The position numbers and the translations under genes were made by a program. From Symsagittifera roscoffensis (Eukaryota; Xenacoelomorpha; Acoela; Convolutidae), in assembly GCF_963678635.1 (NCBI RefSeq), contig NC_087066.1:53152312-53216311 (forward strand): DNA of 64,000 nt, read 5' to 3'. Shown one piece after another: positions 44,971 to 57,525 of the stretch (within the stretch, counting starts at the first letter, position 1; every line of letters starts with the position of its first letter). Under the pieces are notes generated by a model, which saw nothing but the letters and a program-made list of their open reading frames with translations, was not told the origin of the DNA and ran no database searches.

Positions 44971-46821
44971 CTGTCTCAAAATTCGTCTGGAGAAAATGAA
45001 ACCACCGAGTACAAATTTTCCGTCATTTTCTTCGGAAGTAGAAAGAGTTAAAATTTTATGGTTATTTCTGCTGGTTTTCTTTCTGTTAACCTTTATTAAC
45101 CTTCTGTCTGTTGGTTTAAAAAGATTAAATTTAATATATAATAGCAACACGCAGCTGTATGTCAAAACACGCAACAAAAAACTGTCAATAAAGATATGAT
45201 TAATTCTGTTTTTTGTTTCCTAAATTGAAATTTGGCTAAGACCGGCGAAATTCAAATAACTTTTGAAATATGCTAAGGCAGGCGAAAAAATTGTTTCTGC
45301 TAGAGAAACGCCAATTTCAAGTGCTTCCTTCTTACTGGTTGAACTCTTTTTGTTCAAAACCAAAAAAGCCAGTTGAAAGTGTTATCCGGATAATAGTATT
45401 TATTTAAGAACATATGTTTTCCAAATCAAATAAAAACAGGATTAGTGCGCCAAATTAGTCAGGCACTACTGCAGTGCCTTTTTAAAAAAAAACTGAAGTG
45501 CTTTTTTGCAGCCGATAAAATTTTTTGGTTTTGCGTCGACGCCTTGCAGCGAGAAACAGGTAACTTAACTTTAAAACATCAGTGGTGCATTTGAACTTAT
45601 TGGCAAAGCTATTTTCTATTTCAAAATTATTGTTTTTTTTTCAACTGGCTTTTGAGTTTTGAGCGCTCATTTTTTAATGATCGTGTTATAAGCCACCAGG
45701 GGTGATTTTAGTGCCCCCCTCCCCCCCTATTTGTTTCACCCCCTAAAAACCCGAAATCATTCAATTTGCTACTATCTCGAATAACTAATTTCGAGAATAT
45801 CGATCGCTATAACACATAAAAATTAAAGAACTGCCATTATTGCGATGATATTTTCAAAAGTCACGAGTTATTTTGTCGTACTTCTCATTTTGAATTCGTT
45901 TTAAAGCGCAAAAAGTGCAAACAAACTAAACATTCGCAAGCTTTTGTTGCACATGAATTATTACAACGGTTTAAAAACTTGGCTAACTGGTAGGGCTTTT
46001 ACGAACTTTTATCACTTAGGAGATCAGATTCCCCTGAAAAACTGGACAACTTCATCAGCAAAAGGGTGTTTTAATTGGTATTATTTTACAGACGACACAT
46101 CCTAAAAAGTTTGTAAGGCGTTTTTTTTTAAAGTTGGAGGGAGGATAGCCGAAATTACCGAAAAAATGAAACTTTGTATAATAATCAAATTCATAATGAG
46201 ACAATCGTGAAATCTTGCCCCGACAAAAAATTCAGTACAATGGCTAGACAAAAGGAAAATTCTAAATTTTTTATCATTTCGGCTAATAATTTTATCTGCT
46301 TGAAATTTCAACTGAAATGGCAGAAAAAGTCGATGGGACTTGATTGGCTAATTAGCCAATCAGGTTCAGCCACAATATATTCAATTCAAGAGATTTAGAA
46401 CTAATGATTTTGGGCCATTTAGTGCATAAGACCCATGTCTGCTCTTATAATGGGACCATTAGCAGTCTTACGAAACCATACTTTTAAACGAGTACCCAAA
46501 ATTTTGGAAGTCCATTTCATTCGTTCCGAATATATACTTGCTATTAGTGTAGTTGCTTTTTTACTTTTTGCCCTTCACAACCAATAACAAATAGTAAGTG
46601 GTATAATCAGGAGTGGTACTAAACGGGCTTGCGCTTTTCCAGTCGGTCCAAATGTATCGTTTTTTGGGCGTTATTTACATCGAGGCTTGTTAAGTTGTAT
46701 TTAATCAGGATATATGCTGTATTTAATTAGCCCCCAAAATTGCTAGGCAACGAGAAAAACAAATCAACTATTTGTGATTCTAAGAAAATCAAAAGTTTCT
46801 TGAGTCAAGTGATGTTTCGGG
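44971..46821. other. No gene seen
   Basis: AT-rich. A CAGGGGTGATTTTAGTGCCC stretch at about 45,699 may be another decayed hAT-type end, but no partner end is seen. Confidence 0.45.
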
Positions 46822-47420
46822 CAGGGGCGGATCTAGGATGTTTGTTTTTATGTGGGAGAACTTTGTTTTTATATATAAAAGTTTTGAAAACGTTGTCAAC
46901 CTTTTTTTAAGGTCGATCTCATTGATTTTCTGAGCGCTTCCATAACATTATAAAAACCCTAATTAGAAAAAAATTTGACAAAAATTTACAGATCATCTGA
47001 AAGTTAATGTTGTCTGGAGCTCACTTTTCAAAAGATATTTTACCTGCGGTTTCTTTTGTAAATTTCTTTATAGTTTGCCAGTATGTCCTATTTGAGACAA
47101 TTAACGCGCAATATATTTCACTCCATTAACGAGCAGGCGGAGATTGAATCCGTATTGAAAATTGTTCCAAGTTGGTTGAAGCAAGCTATTTGCCATATTT
47201 GCTACATTACTGAAACTAAAATTTATTGCATTGTTTTTTGTATGGTATATGGGGGATGCATTTTTAAAACCATTTTGAAAACCTTTTTAACAATGTGTAC
47301 ATTTTCCTTATATTATCATTTTTTAAAAAACAAACACTGCTCTATAGACCATAGAAGGTAGTCGAGTCGGATCATTCATGGCTGTGCCTTGGTACGAATA
47401 GTTTTTACAGTTTTTAAATT
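46822..47420. repeat. hAT end fragment followed by a diverged foldback copy
   Basis: CAGGGGCGGATCTAGGATG at 46,822 is a hAT-type left end with no right partner nearby. From about 46,990 to 47,420 the blocks of the foldback family follow in order (GAGACAATTAACGCGC, CCGTATTGAAAATTGTTCCA, GGGGGATGCAT, CTCTATAGACC, GTCGGATCATTCATGG), strongly diverged. Confidence 0.55.
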
Positions 47421-50400
47421 TAATTAAGTGAAGAAAAAATTGCGTGTTTTACGATTTCTAGTGTTTTTAACAAACAGTTTTGTATCATCTGAGAGATCGA
47501 ACTATCATTGCGGTTTTAGGCTGAGAGAAAATTTTTGAATTTACTCCGGTAGTTGTCACTACTATGGCTGGAGCAAATAGATACTAGTGTAGACTTGAAA
47601 TTAAGCGCAAAGTCAAGTCTTTACTCTCTAAAATTATTTTAATGTGCGTTTTGGACAACATTTACTTCAATTTCCAAATTAATTTTTTTTCAGACCCAGA
47701 ACAAATGATCGAATCTACCCTCTTAAACTATCCTTATTTGGTTTTAAAGACTTAGCAATGAAATCCGGGTCTGAAAGTTTACTAGCCTAACAAAGTAAGA
47801 AACAGCGGAGTTTAGTAAAATTTCCACTCTTATTACTTCCCTTTTTCTAGCTGAGATTGTTTCACGTCGTATGAACACTGTTTTTGCTCCAGTTTTTCAA
47901 GAAAAAATTCACTACGATGCAAAACTAAGTATAGATGAGAACAACTCGCATTTTCGAACCATTATAACATTGTAAGTATTTAAAATCAAATATCATTAAT
48001 TTCATAGATGCGAGCTCTGATTGTTTTTTTTGTGTATGTATTTTTTTTGCTAAAATGAAGTAAAGGAGATCAAAAATGGACTCTGAAAACAGGCATTTTA
48101 GAGATTAAATGTCTGAATTTGCGCGTAACTTTGTCCTGAAGTGTATTTCCTATAACATATTTTTCCAAAGTAAAAAATGACAATTTGGCCCCTTTTTTGC
48201 TATACCAGCATTTTGGATACATTATTAATAGCCAAATTGACAATCCATTAATTGATAAGGTTTTTATCGCAGATTGAGTTTGTGCTTTTATGCCCAAACT
48301 AATGCGGATAAAATTCGAATTATTAGACAGTCGTCACCAAAATTCAGTATTTACAGATTGTCGTGATCGGAAGTTAGTATTTTCGGGCTTAGCAGACCAA
48401 TGTTATGTGTTTGCAACCGGCGCAAGCCGGGAAACATATTCCGCAACCGGCACAACCGAAGAATAGTTTACCGCGACTAGCGCGACTAAAAAAAATAGCG
48501 TTTTTTTTCTGAAATTTGAAGCCTGCTTTTTGTAATGACATGTCACCAAATTTGTATATTTTACCTTCAAGTATCGTTTCTCGGCTTCTCGATTGAAATC
48601 CTGCGAAACTGCCACGTACGTGGTATGTTCTGAAATTGTTCCAAGTATGTTCTGAAAATGATGACTAATTTTCACTACATTGTCTCAACTATTTTTAGGC
48701 TATCGCGACTAACTTTGAAATTTTAGGCTTGCACTTAATTCCAGCCGCACAATTAGTTTGGAAATTTGTGCCTCTGGAAGAAAAAAATTAATTTTCTCAT
48801 AAAAATGCGGCCCATCACGAGGATTATGGAGATTTTTGGGGGTGTTTTCAATTATATTCAGCCCCTCTCAATGATCATAGAGGACAAACAATTGAAATTT
48901 TCACACAACAAAAAAAGATTGATAGCAGTAAGAAAGGCATAATACTAAAAAAAATTGTCAAAACGAAGCAGCTGACTTAAACAAGCCTCAAAATTGCTCT
49001 TTTCTTTTGTTTGCCCTTTTCTCTACAAAAAATTCATAAACATGAGCGCAAATTCGGTTTCTTTTTTCGCTTAGTTCGTACTTTGCGCATATTTTCAATT
49101 AGTTAAGCGATAATAAATGTATCAGCTCTGCATTTGTAAGTAGTATTGATCCACGTTTACATTTATATTGTTTGAGGGGGTAAAAGATAAAAAAGACTGT
49201 ACTGCAATAGGTCGAACTCCACCAATTACATTTAAATTTAAGACGAAAACCTGCAGCTGTGCGGAATAGAACCCAAACGGTGTTTTTTTTTAAATGGGCC
49301 TTTTACCAGACTTGATACACAAACTTGATCGGAAGATGTAGTGACGTAGTTTAGTTTTGTTAAAGGCAATCATTTCACACTTCTTGACTTAATATAGTTG
49401 CGCTATTCTGTTATGGTCTGGTAAAAGGTTGGTCTGGTTATAAAAAGACCTACCCGCACTGACAAACTTGAGATTGAAATCGATGAAAAAGTGTATAAAA
49501 ATCGATTTACGATAGCCCATTTAGGTACGTAAATCGATTTAAAATGGATTAAATGGATTTTTACGGTAGAAAAAATTCGATTTGTTTGCATAAAAATGGA
49601 TTTAAATCGATTGAAATGGAGTTTTGCAAGGTAGTGAAAACCATCAAAATCTCAGAACAAATTGATTTACTAAGAACAAATTGATTTGCGAAACAAAGAA
49701 AAATAGAAAAACTAATAAGAAAAAATCATTTTTTGTGCAGAAGATTTAGATAAAAGTTATCCTCATAGCTTTTTTTCAGACCAAACGTCAAAACGAAAAA
49801 TTTATTGAAAAGCACATGTTAAAGTTTTATTTCCACGATTTTTCTATTGTTTGATATCTACAAAATCTGAACATAATCTCTATATAATTTGTATAAAATG
49901 AGTATACAAAAAATACCCAAAAATCGATATCAAATCCGTAGGAAAAAAAAGCAAAAAACATTGACAAAAAAGGGTTAAAATCGATTTTAAATCAATTGAA
50001 ATTGGTTTTTAAGCTACGCTTTTCTATTAAACCAAATCGACTTCAAATCGATTCAAATCGATTTTTAAGGTCTCCACTGCATTATCTGTATTAAACGGGT
50101 AGCCCCTGTTTGAGCATTGTCACTGAAACCCACTAGCAAACAATAAGATTTATTAATTTAATTGATAGAGCTGATAGAGGTAAAGTTCGGTCAAGTAGAA
50201 AGGCTCAGCCTGTCGGAAGGTTCTCACTGAAACGGGATAGCAAACAATAATATATTAGTCTAACTGATAACGCTAGAGGCGGAGCAATGAGCAGAATGGG
50301 TCCAGAAGCTGAAATTCAGGATGCAGGGAGTGTACCTTATTTCTTATGGAGATCTTTTACAAAGCACTTCATACCGTTACTTTTGCATCAGTTTCAATTC

Positions 50401-51136
50401 AAACATTTAGGCAAGTTTAGTTCAAATTAAGCGTGTTCTTCATGAAAATGTCCAAGTTAAGATTGGCACCAGACAATAAGATTAGCCGGATTTTTAAATG
50501 CATAACTTATATACTGAAAAACCTCTTCAACAGTCTTTTAACTGTCATTGTTCCAAAATCTTCATTAGAGACTCAAAATTTATGAAAGAGCTAATAATTG
50601 GTAGAGATAGCTCATTAAATTGAGAAATTCTTCAAAACAGACTGAAAATGATTCATATTTCATGACTTTTTGACAAAATGATCGGCTTGAAGTCTCTAAT
50701 TTTACGATTCGGCTTGAAGTCCCGTCGGCTTGATGATTTTCACCCCCTCTGATTAACATATTTATTATAGGTGTTTTAGTTTTTGATTTAAAAGTTTCTT
50801 TATTGTTATGGGGGTTATTCTCATGCGCGAAAGACCGAATGAGCGAAAAAGTAATCTTATTAACGATCTCCTCCCCTTTCTTGAAAGGGGGATTGTTAAG
50901 TAGATCCCGTAACTCTTTTTAATTAATTCTGTCTGTCCGAACTTTTTGCAACTCTCTATATTACTAATACTTTTACGAAGTGAAGCCTCGTTATAAGTTT
51001 ACAACTTGAATTTTGTTCTAGAAAGATCAAAAGAAATGAATGCAAAATGTCTAATAAGGGACTCTCTGATTTGAAGAAAAATCGAAAGACTGTCTGTGTC
51101 TATACCCGAGCAGTTTCGCCATTCCTGTCTTGAATC
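47421..51136. other. Gene-free stretch with an AATCGATTT-rich repeat
   Basis: No gene seen. 49,480-50,075 is dense in AAATCGATTTAAATCGATT-like sequence, similar in composition to 20,540-21,440. The region from about 50,900 is the 5' flank of the glycosyltransferase gene; I see no clear TATA box. Confidence 0.5.
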
Positions 51137-54100
51137 ATGAGCTGCTCACCACAACGTAATTTCAAAGTGATACTTGTTATCGTCCTTGTGCTAGTAGTAT
51201 TTTTATTTCACTTTTGTTTATTTGATCAAAAAACTTTCACATTATCTTTGCTGGGTTTTTCAACTATTGATTCAAAATCTCCAACTTTTCCTGTTTACGA
51301 TGTAGTAAATCCACAATGCCAGAAATATATAACTTTGGAGCCATTTACCTCGTCAAACTCTGAAGATCATCAGGCCTTTTTTCTCGAAACTTCTGGAAAG
51401 TCTTACTTGACAGGTCGACAAGCATGCTCGGTTGAATCAGCAGCCAAAGCTTCTGGACTTTCTCTGAAAGTCATCTTCAAGTCCAGATATGTAGACCTCG
51501 CTAAAAGTAAAAGTTTTTGCGACCTTTATTTGAATTACCAAAACGTGCAATTTTACACGATCGATTTTGGGGAGTTGTTTGAAAATACTCCAGTTGTTGG
51601 AATTGAAAAGAAAGTGGAGATCGTCGTGGCGCATGGAGTCTGTCACTACAGCGACATTGCACGTCTAGGTACACGTATGATAGCCAGCGGGTCCCTCTAT
51701 TAGGCGCAGGGCTGCATCTAGCATTTTCTCCAGAAAGTTATAAGTTTGGAGCCATTTACCTCATCAAATTTTCAGCACCGCAGGCAAAATTTTGAAAAAA
51801 CAGGCGTTTTTAGTCACTTTTTGAAAAATTTCTACAAAAAATGGCGTTTTTTCGACGCGCACAATTCCCCCTCAAATTTATTGAATATTGGCGCCAAAAC
51901 GCCTTAAGAAAACTTTTAGAGTGTCAAATCGGATATCTCAAAATAGTACAAAGGACGTTTTAAAGGACGTTGATTGGTTGCGATGAGAATAACCCTCTCC
52001 AGTTTCTTAGTGGGGAATTGTTCACTCGGTCTTAAAGCTTTTGAGGCGATTTTCATAGATCTTTTTACGAGGCCCCAACTATCATACATGTACCCACATT
52101 TAGCGTTAATGTACAAGTATGGCGGATTCTACCTGGACATGGACATAATAGTCATTAATAGCTTGAGGAGTCTGTCAAATGTGTACGCCATGGAATACAG
52201 CAAGCCAAAGTAACGTTTGATGAACAGGGCTTTTCTCTTAGTGAAGTTCCATTTGTACCAACGTTCACTTGGGGACCGGCCTATAGCATGTGGACCGATT
52301 AGCATGCCTATGTAAAAGAATGGAGTTTAAAAATTCGCTATTCTTTTGCACAATTTGTTTGCTCAAAATTGCGATTTTGAACAGCGTGCACTAAGCCGAG
52401 TTTTTAATCAGGCGATTTTGAAATTTTTAATCTCCTAACAAATGAAGTGGATTTCAAATTTAGGCTGATTTGCTTTATGTCTGAAAGCATACGCAGTTAA
52501 AGCACTTATCGCATGCTAATTGGATTATATGCTAATCGCTACTTCCCCGTTCACTTGCATCGAAATGAAAAACGAGTCCCATTTGTACCAAAAATATTCA
52601 ACTTGATTTTTGATTGGTCAAACTTGATTAGTCAAATTTTGAGCCAACGATTTATAAAATGAATTTTCTACTGCTCAAACAGCATAAAACCAAACAGCAT
52701 AATAGTGTACGCCGCAGTCGGGCCAGCGTGTTGCGAGCTTGGCAACAGACTGCAGGACTCTATACAAAATAGATTTTGATCGGCATAGTTTGATCGGCAT
52801 AGAGTTTGATCGGCATAGATTTTTTGGCCAATGAATGTTTTTGGTACTATGCGAATCCCTCTGTCACACTTGGTTTTTACCGGGACCCCTCTATCACATT
52901 TGTATTATATGAAAAATGAGCATTTTCCCTGTAACTGCTCACCTTCGAAAGGAAGTTTTATGAAACTTCTTTTTGTAAATACGAAAAAATATTTTCTCTC
53001 CCCCAATCTCGCACAAGCCTCAATTTAAGGGTAAAATGAGTGTTTCAAGGTTAATTATGCGCACCAAAATGTTTGCCATGGCCCAAATTAGTCCACGAGT
53101 TAAGTTTTTGAAGAATTGTACTATGTCAACAAAAAAATGCTTAAAAAAATTGGCGTTTGAGGGAAAAGGAAAAAGAGGCAAAACCTCAATTTTACGATGT
53201 AATATGGTGCCAGATAGTTGAGAGTTCCATCAGCGAATCAATCTTGCATTTTTTGAGCAGTGTTCAAGCACAAATTGACCAACAAACTACCCGGGTTGAC
53301 CTCCATACACTAAAAATGTTGGTCACTCCATCAATGAAAAATGCTAGTCGTACATTTCTCGTATATGGGAATTGTATGCGTAGCATTTTTCCATGATGAA
53401 ATTGTATGTGATCATATATGGGAATTGTATGACTAGCATTCTTACATAATAAAACTGTATGGTCATAAATGAGAGCAAGACTGCTCGTATCCGGGCGAAG
53501 CCCTGAATGTTCCGACTGCCTTTTAAGGTTTTATGGAGCAGTAATAACATCAATTATGGCAATTAAGCTTCTTTCAACCAATTTGGAATAATTTTAGCTT
53601 ACGCGTTAATAGCGCGAAATATATTGCGCGTTAATTGTCCCAAATTGGCCAAAATGGCAATCTTTAAACCCCCATAACTTTACGAAAAATGATCACAGGT
53701 GAAAAAATTGAGCTCAGGACATCAATACCTTTTGAATGATAAAAAAAATTCCGTCAAAAATGGCTAGATAAAAAGTCGAAATTTGTCTGAAGAAAAAAAA
53801 ACCCACCCCGAGCACAAATAATCCGTTACTTTCGTATCGAAAGTCGGAACAATTATAACTTTTTATTTATAACGTAATCAAGACTCAGTTTTCTACAGAA
53901 AATCATAAAAAATCACATTAGGGTTGTATATAAACCAGTACTATGGGTTAAGGTCATAGATGACAAAATTTCTAAAAATTCTGTCAAAAAACAAGGCTAC
54001 GATTTCCAACCGCGGAATTGTTCAAAGTAGAAGCATTCTAGCCTATACAAAACTTTAAGTTTTTTGTTATGTTTTCATGTTATCTTCATCATGTCATCAC

Positions 54101-56651
54101 AGATGGCCAGTATTCTGATACACATTATCTGCGAGTATATTACCAATAAACCAATGAGTTTTTCTCATTTGAGAAAATATATGACATTTGGTCTCCAAGA
54201 CAAACGCAAAAACTTGCAGCGAAGTTCAAATATTATTTATCTATTTTTTTAAGTTGCACTTAAATAATGCAATTATTTAAGTTACATTTATGACCATACA
54301 ATTTCATTATCGAAGAGTGCTAGTCGCAAAAATTTCATATATGGGAATTGCTAATCATATTGTTTTCATGTAATTTTTTAAATGTATGGGCCATTTATGA
54401 GAATTGTACGACCAGCGTTTTTGGTCAACTCGGGCATCCATTGTCACAGGGTACCTTTTTTTTCTTCCAACGTTTAACTTGGCATCTACTGAGCTACTTT
54501 GATACGCAATTCAAAAAATAACTGTTTTCACAAGTAATTTGCAAGTCTCGTCAAATTGGCCGTTGCTTATGGACCAAACCAAGAAGAATTCCTAACAAGG
54601 CTCCGGCTAGTGGCGACCTGAGAAGTATATGGCGCGGGTTAATCAGTGCTTACTGATTCAGTTGGAATCATCACCTGGAGAATCGCTAGGAACGACAAAA
54701 AAGTTCAGATAATTTAGCAACGATGAAAAAAAGTTCAAATAGTTTATCGAAGATGAAAAAAGTTCAGATAGTTTTTCAACGATGAAAAAAAAAACGCATC
54801 GCAGCTGATTACAGCGAACCGCTGTCGTGCAACGTTATGTGGTTGTTTTTCCGAAGTGGGGTAATTTGCCTTGTCATAGCCTACACGGATCGCAAAGATT
54901 AGGCTCATTACATGTCGTTTGAGCATAATTTGAGGCACTTGAAATGCGTAAAACTTGGCCTGAAGTTCTTTGGGTTTTGATTCCACTTGATTTGTTATCA
55001 CTGACCCAATAATTGAACCTTAAAACAAATAGTATAAGTTGAATTAGCAGCTGGTTGCCTTGTAAATAGAACAGAAAACTTTCGACTCATTCTAGTTTTT
55101 TTTGTGTGGAGAACTTGATTTTGCATGGAAAAAACAAAAGGCACACCTTAACGCAAAGTTTCCCCCGCTTTCAATAGTCCGAGCAAAATACATTTTGGAC
55201 AGTGCTTGAGACTGGTATAGACCGCGCTCGACGATTGGGCATGGTATGGGAATGTTTCGACAGGTTCCAACTGAATTAAAGAGACTTTTCGGGTTTGATT
55301 TCCATCCAAAAAAGCCTCTAGCGAACATGCAGAAATTAAAACAAGGATAGCCGATTATTGTGCAAGTAGCACAAAATGTTCTTGCCATAGTCTTTAAAAA
55401 GTCTATGGTCGGAGCATTTTTAAAGACTATGGTCGGAACATTCTGTGCTAGATTATCATTGATATCAATGATTACTGTGCTTTAGCGTGGGGTGATAAAA
55501 AAATCTGATGTATAAATCTGTATTTTAAGCATATCTGACATTCATAGTAAAAAAGGCAAATTAGACACTAGTTCCTCCCTATTTTCAATGATCAGAATTA
55601 CAAACAGTAAGAACTCGATTATGGGGACCCATTATGCTTCTCGTAAGTTGAGAATAACACTTTTTTTCTGACAGATATACACCATCTGGATTATGTCACC
55701 GGTCGGGCAGTAGACTTCAAAGCTCACATCAGATCTTCAACGGCAATTTTCACTTGAGTAAGGGTCACGATCTACCATGGCGGATACTACAGCACGTGAA
55801 CAGGACTTATGACGTCACACAGAATAACAGACATATGATTGGACCAGAAGTGAGCAGTTCTGTGATCAAAAACATGTACAATTTCGAACGCTTCTACAAT
55901 GGGTTCTATCCTAGTCCTACTGGTACGTACAGCTTCAAGAAGCATTTCCCGGGTCGAGGTCCCAGACTCATGTCCAGACTTGCATAGTCGCGCCGAGAGT
56001 TTGAGGCTGGAAAGCCTGGACATGAGTCGCGCCGTGGGTCGCGAAAGCCTGGACATACCAAAATTTGGTCGCGAAATTACTGCGGATTAATTGATTGCGA
56101 ATAAATTTCAACCCTTAAAAAGTTCATGTGGAAAACCTGACTTCTGCAAAAAGTAGTTTTTCCAGTATTTAGTCGAATGACTGAGAAATGGGAAGTTTAG
56201 TCTACAGTTGAACAAAAAATGTGACGCAGTATGGACAGTTTTTTGAAAAATGACGAGTTTCTTGAACTTTTGCCAAAGTTGTGAGCGTTTTTCTTAGTTT
56301 GGTACCTAGTAACGAATATCTCCCCTATAAAGAAATAAGGAGTAGGCTTTAAAGATGTTTAAGGCTTTAAAGTGTTTTTTTTCTTCAGGAAATAGCATTA
56401 GCAACCTCACCATTCTTCCTGGAACCGCTTTTTTACCCGCTGATTTCAAGGAGATCGGTCGTTTGCTGTGGCCTCGGACGGCCAACACAGCCTTGGACTG
56501 GGAACATCTGTTCAGATGCAGTTATATGGTGCATTTTTACTCCAACCGGTGGGGCAAGTTGAAAGTGACGGGGGATGCCTCAATCGAAGCCTACTCCTAC
56601 TTGGGCCCAAAATACTGTCCATATTCTTTCAAACATTTGCTAGAGTTCTAA
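51137..56651 (+). CDS. A4GALT-like glycosyltransferase (Gb3/alpha-1,4-GlcNAc-transferase family), four exons
   Basis: Exons 51,137-51,668, 52,104-52,209, 55,675-55,922 and 56,389-56,651 join in frame at GT-AG introns to give 382 codons. Residues 11-29 are a hydrophobic signal-anchor, so this is a type II Golgi protein. ETSG (84-87) and RQACSVESAA (94-103) start the Gly-transf-sug domain. YKYGGFYLDMD carries the D-x-D metal/nucleotide-sugar motif at 189-191. NGNFHLSKGHD (235-245), IGPE (268-271) and the ending SYMVHFY...GPKYCP (YCP at 371-373) match the Gb3 synthase C-terminal domain. Family members move galactose or GlcNAc in alpha-1,4 linkage onto lactosylceramide or glycoproteins; the donor here cannot be told from sequence. 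Length fits the family (human A4GALT 353). Exon 3 was started at 55,675 because of its strong CTTTTTTTCTGACAG acceptor and correct phase; a start at 55,706 is also in phase. Intron 2 (3.5 kb) is full of mobile elements. No broken codon seen. Confidence 0.9.
51730..51770 (+). repeat. Fragment of exon 1 duplicated inside intron 1
   Basis: About 40 bp (CAGAAAGTTATAAGTTTGGA, then GCCATTTACCTCATCAAA) match exon 1 at 51,319-51,359 with four or five changes. It is followed at 51,786-51,910 by an inverted fragment of the hAT-type element (GGCGCCAA, GCGTTTTT), so a local rearrangement probably copied it. Confidence 0.7.
52575..52865. mobile_element. MITE-like element with AGTCCC terminus, copy 2 (intron 2)
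   Basis: Begins AGTCCCATTTGTACCAAAAA and shares GATTGGTCAA, GAGCCAACGA, TTTTCTACTG, GTGTTGCGAGCTTG with the inverse of 208-571. The right end is degraded (TTTTTGGTACTATGCG). It lies in intron 2 of the glycosyltransferase gene. Confidence 0.6.
53290..54432. mobile_element. Element with CCCGGGTTGACC termini, interrupted by a foldback copy
   Basis: Left end CCCGGGTTGACC and right end GGTCAACTCGGG are inverted with one mismatch. Inside, ATATGGGAATTGTATG-like blocks recur three or four times in both orientations (53,355-53,460 and 54,290-54,420). A foldback-family arm (53,475-53,852) is inserted in it. No coding capacity. All of it is inside intron 2. Confidence 0.6.
53475..53852. repeat. Foldback family, right arm (nested, intron 2)
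   Basis: Starts AAGACTGCTCGTATCCGGGC, passes GAAGCCCTGAATGTTCCGAC and ends TATCGAAAGTCGGAACAA. Compared with copy a, about 140 bp between the core and AATTATGGCAAT-like sequence are deleted. Confidence 0.75.
54680..54793 (+). repeat. Three short tandem units in intron 2
   Basis: Units of about 36 bp: AAAAAAGTTCAGATAATTTA, GCAACGATG, then AAAAAAAGTTCAAATAGTTT, ATCGAAGATG, then AAAAAAGTTCAGATAGTTTT, TCAACGATG. Simple minisatellite-like expansion. Confidence 0.6.
55338..55560. repeat. Dispersed repeat start (AGCCG...TGTGC family) in intron 2
   Basis: GGATAGCCGATTATTGTGCAAG, then two copies of AGTCTATGGTCGGA/AGACTATGGTCGGA and a GTGATAAAAAAATCTGA block. It matches the starts of 42,856 and 44,354 and, inverted, the ends of the 2.18-kb tandem units (60,140-60,202 and 62,330-62,395). 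Confidence 0.5.
55965..56028. repeat. 13-bp inverted repeat with local duplications in intron 3
   Basis: GACTCATGTCCAG at 55,965-55,977 and CTGGACATGAGTC at 56,016-56,028 are perfect inverses. GAAAGCCTGGACAT and a GTCGCGCCG unit are each doubled nearby. The segment is clearly GC-richer than its surroundings. Confidence 0.65.
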
Positions 56652-57255
56652 GCCATATCAACCTTCATCTATCAATATGCTCATAATTACAGCTATGAAT
56701 TTTATAGCAGAAAGTGGTGATCAATCAATACAGTACATTTATCTACAATTATAAATTCGTTCATTCTGTGGGTTTTTACCCGCAATTTTTGCCATTTAAA
56801 TTTTCGAACGCTGTTTTTTTTGTATTGATGAAAAATAGATTAAGTTTATTCCTCTTAATCAAGAGCAGAACAGTAGATGAAATATTGAAGCTGTAAGAGC
56901 TGGCTTAGGCACAAGACAGGTATTTGTTGCAAACGAGTTTGATAAGTAACTTCAAGAAGAAGTTATGATAATTGAAAAATCCCTCTGGATTTTCCGACAG
57001 CAGCAAAGCATCAGAAGTTTTTTTTACAACATATCAGAATTTTGCGCTTTCACCTCTGATTGTTCGACAATAATTGGAAAAAGTTATACCAAAAGGTGGA
57101 CAACTTTCGCATAGTAAAGGTGTTGAAATAATTTTCCCCCTGTGTAACAGTCAAAACTACTTTTTAATTGAGTAGAACGATCGCATTAAGTCGAAAGTTT
57201 TGAATAGTTTTTAGAAAAGCAGGACAATTTACCCTACTCCAATCTACCTTATTCC
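56652..57255 (+). other. 3' flank of the glycosyltransferase gene; no gene seen
   Basis: AT-rich sequence with no clear AATAAA close to the stop codon. No repeat recognised. Confidence 0.4.
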
Positions 57256-57525
57256 TATGCCTAAAAGGCGCTCTTGGCGCCAATATTTAGTGATTTGGAT
57301 GGAAAGCGTGACCGAAAACACACAATTTTTTGGTAAAAAATTTTCAAAAAGTGCCGAAAAACGATATATTTCTCTGTTTTTTCAACAATTTAACTGCAGC
57401 ACAAAAAGTTTTCGTCAAAATAGGGTCTTTGTACTGCCGATTTGATTGATTTAAAAAAATTCAACAAAAATTTGAATATTTTTTGAAATTCCGCCCCCAC
57501 CCCCGTGAAAATTCTAGATCCGCCC
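57256..57525. mobile_element. hAT-type element fragment
   Basis: Has the body signature AGGCGCTCTTGGCGCCAATATT and the right end CTAGATCCGCCC, but the left terminus is missing and the right one is shortened. Confidence 0.6.

Noticed and set aside
49480-50075. CRISPR-like array of AATCGATT units
   Set aside because: Units are too short and irregular, there are no constant-length spacers, and the DNA is animal nuclear.
52210-52303. Open frame continuing past exon 2 of the glycosyltransferase gene
   Set aside because: The exon 2 frame meets TAA at the donor site, the alternative frame ends at TAG, the sequence lacks family motifs, and exon 3 supplies the expected continuation in correct phase.
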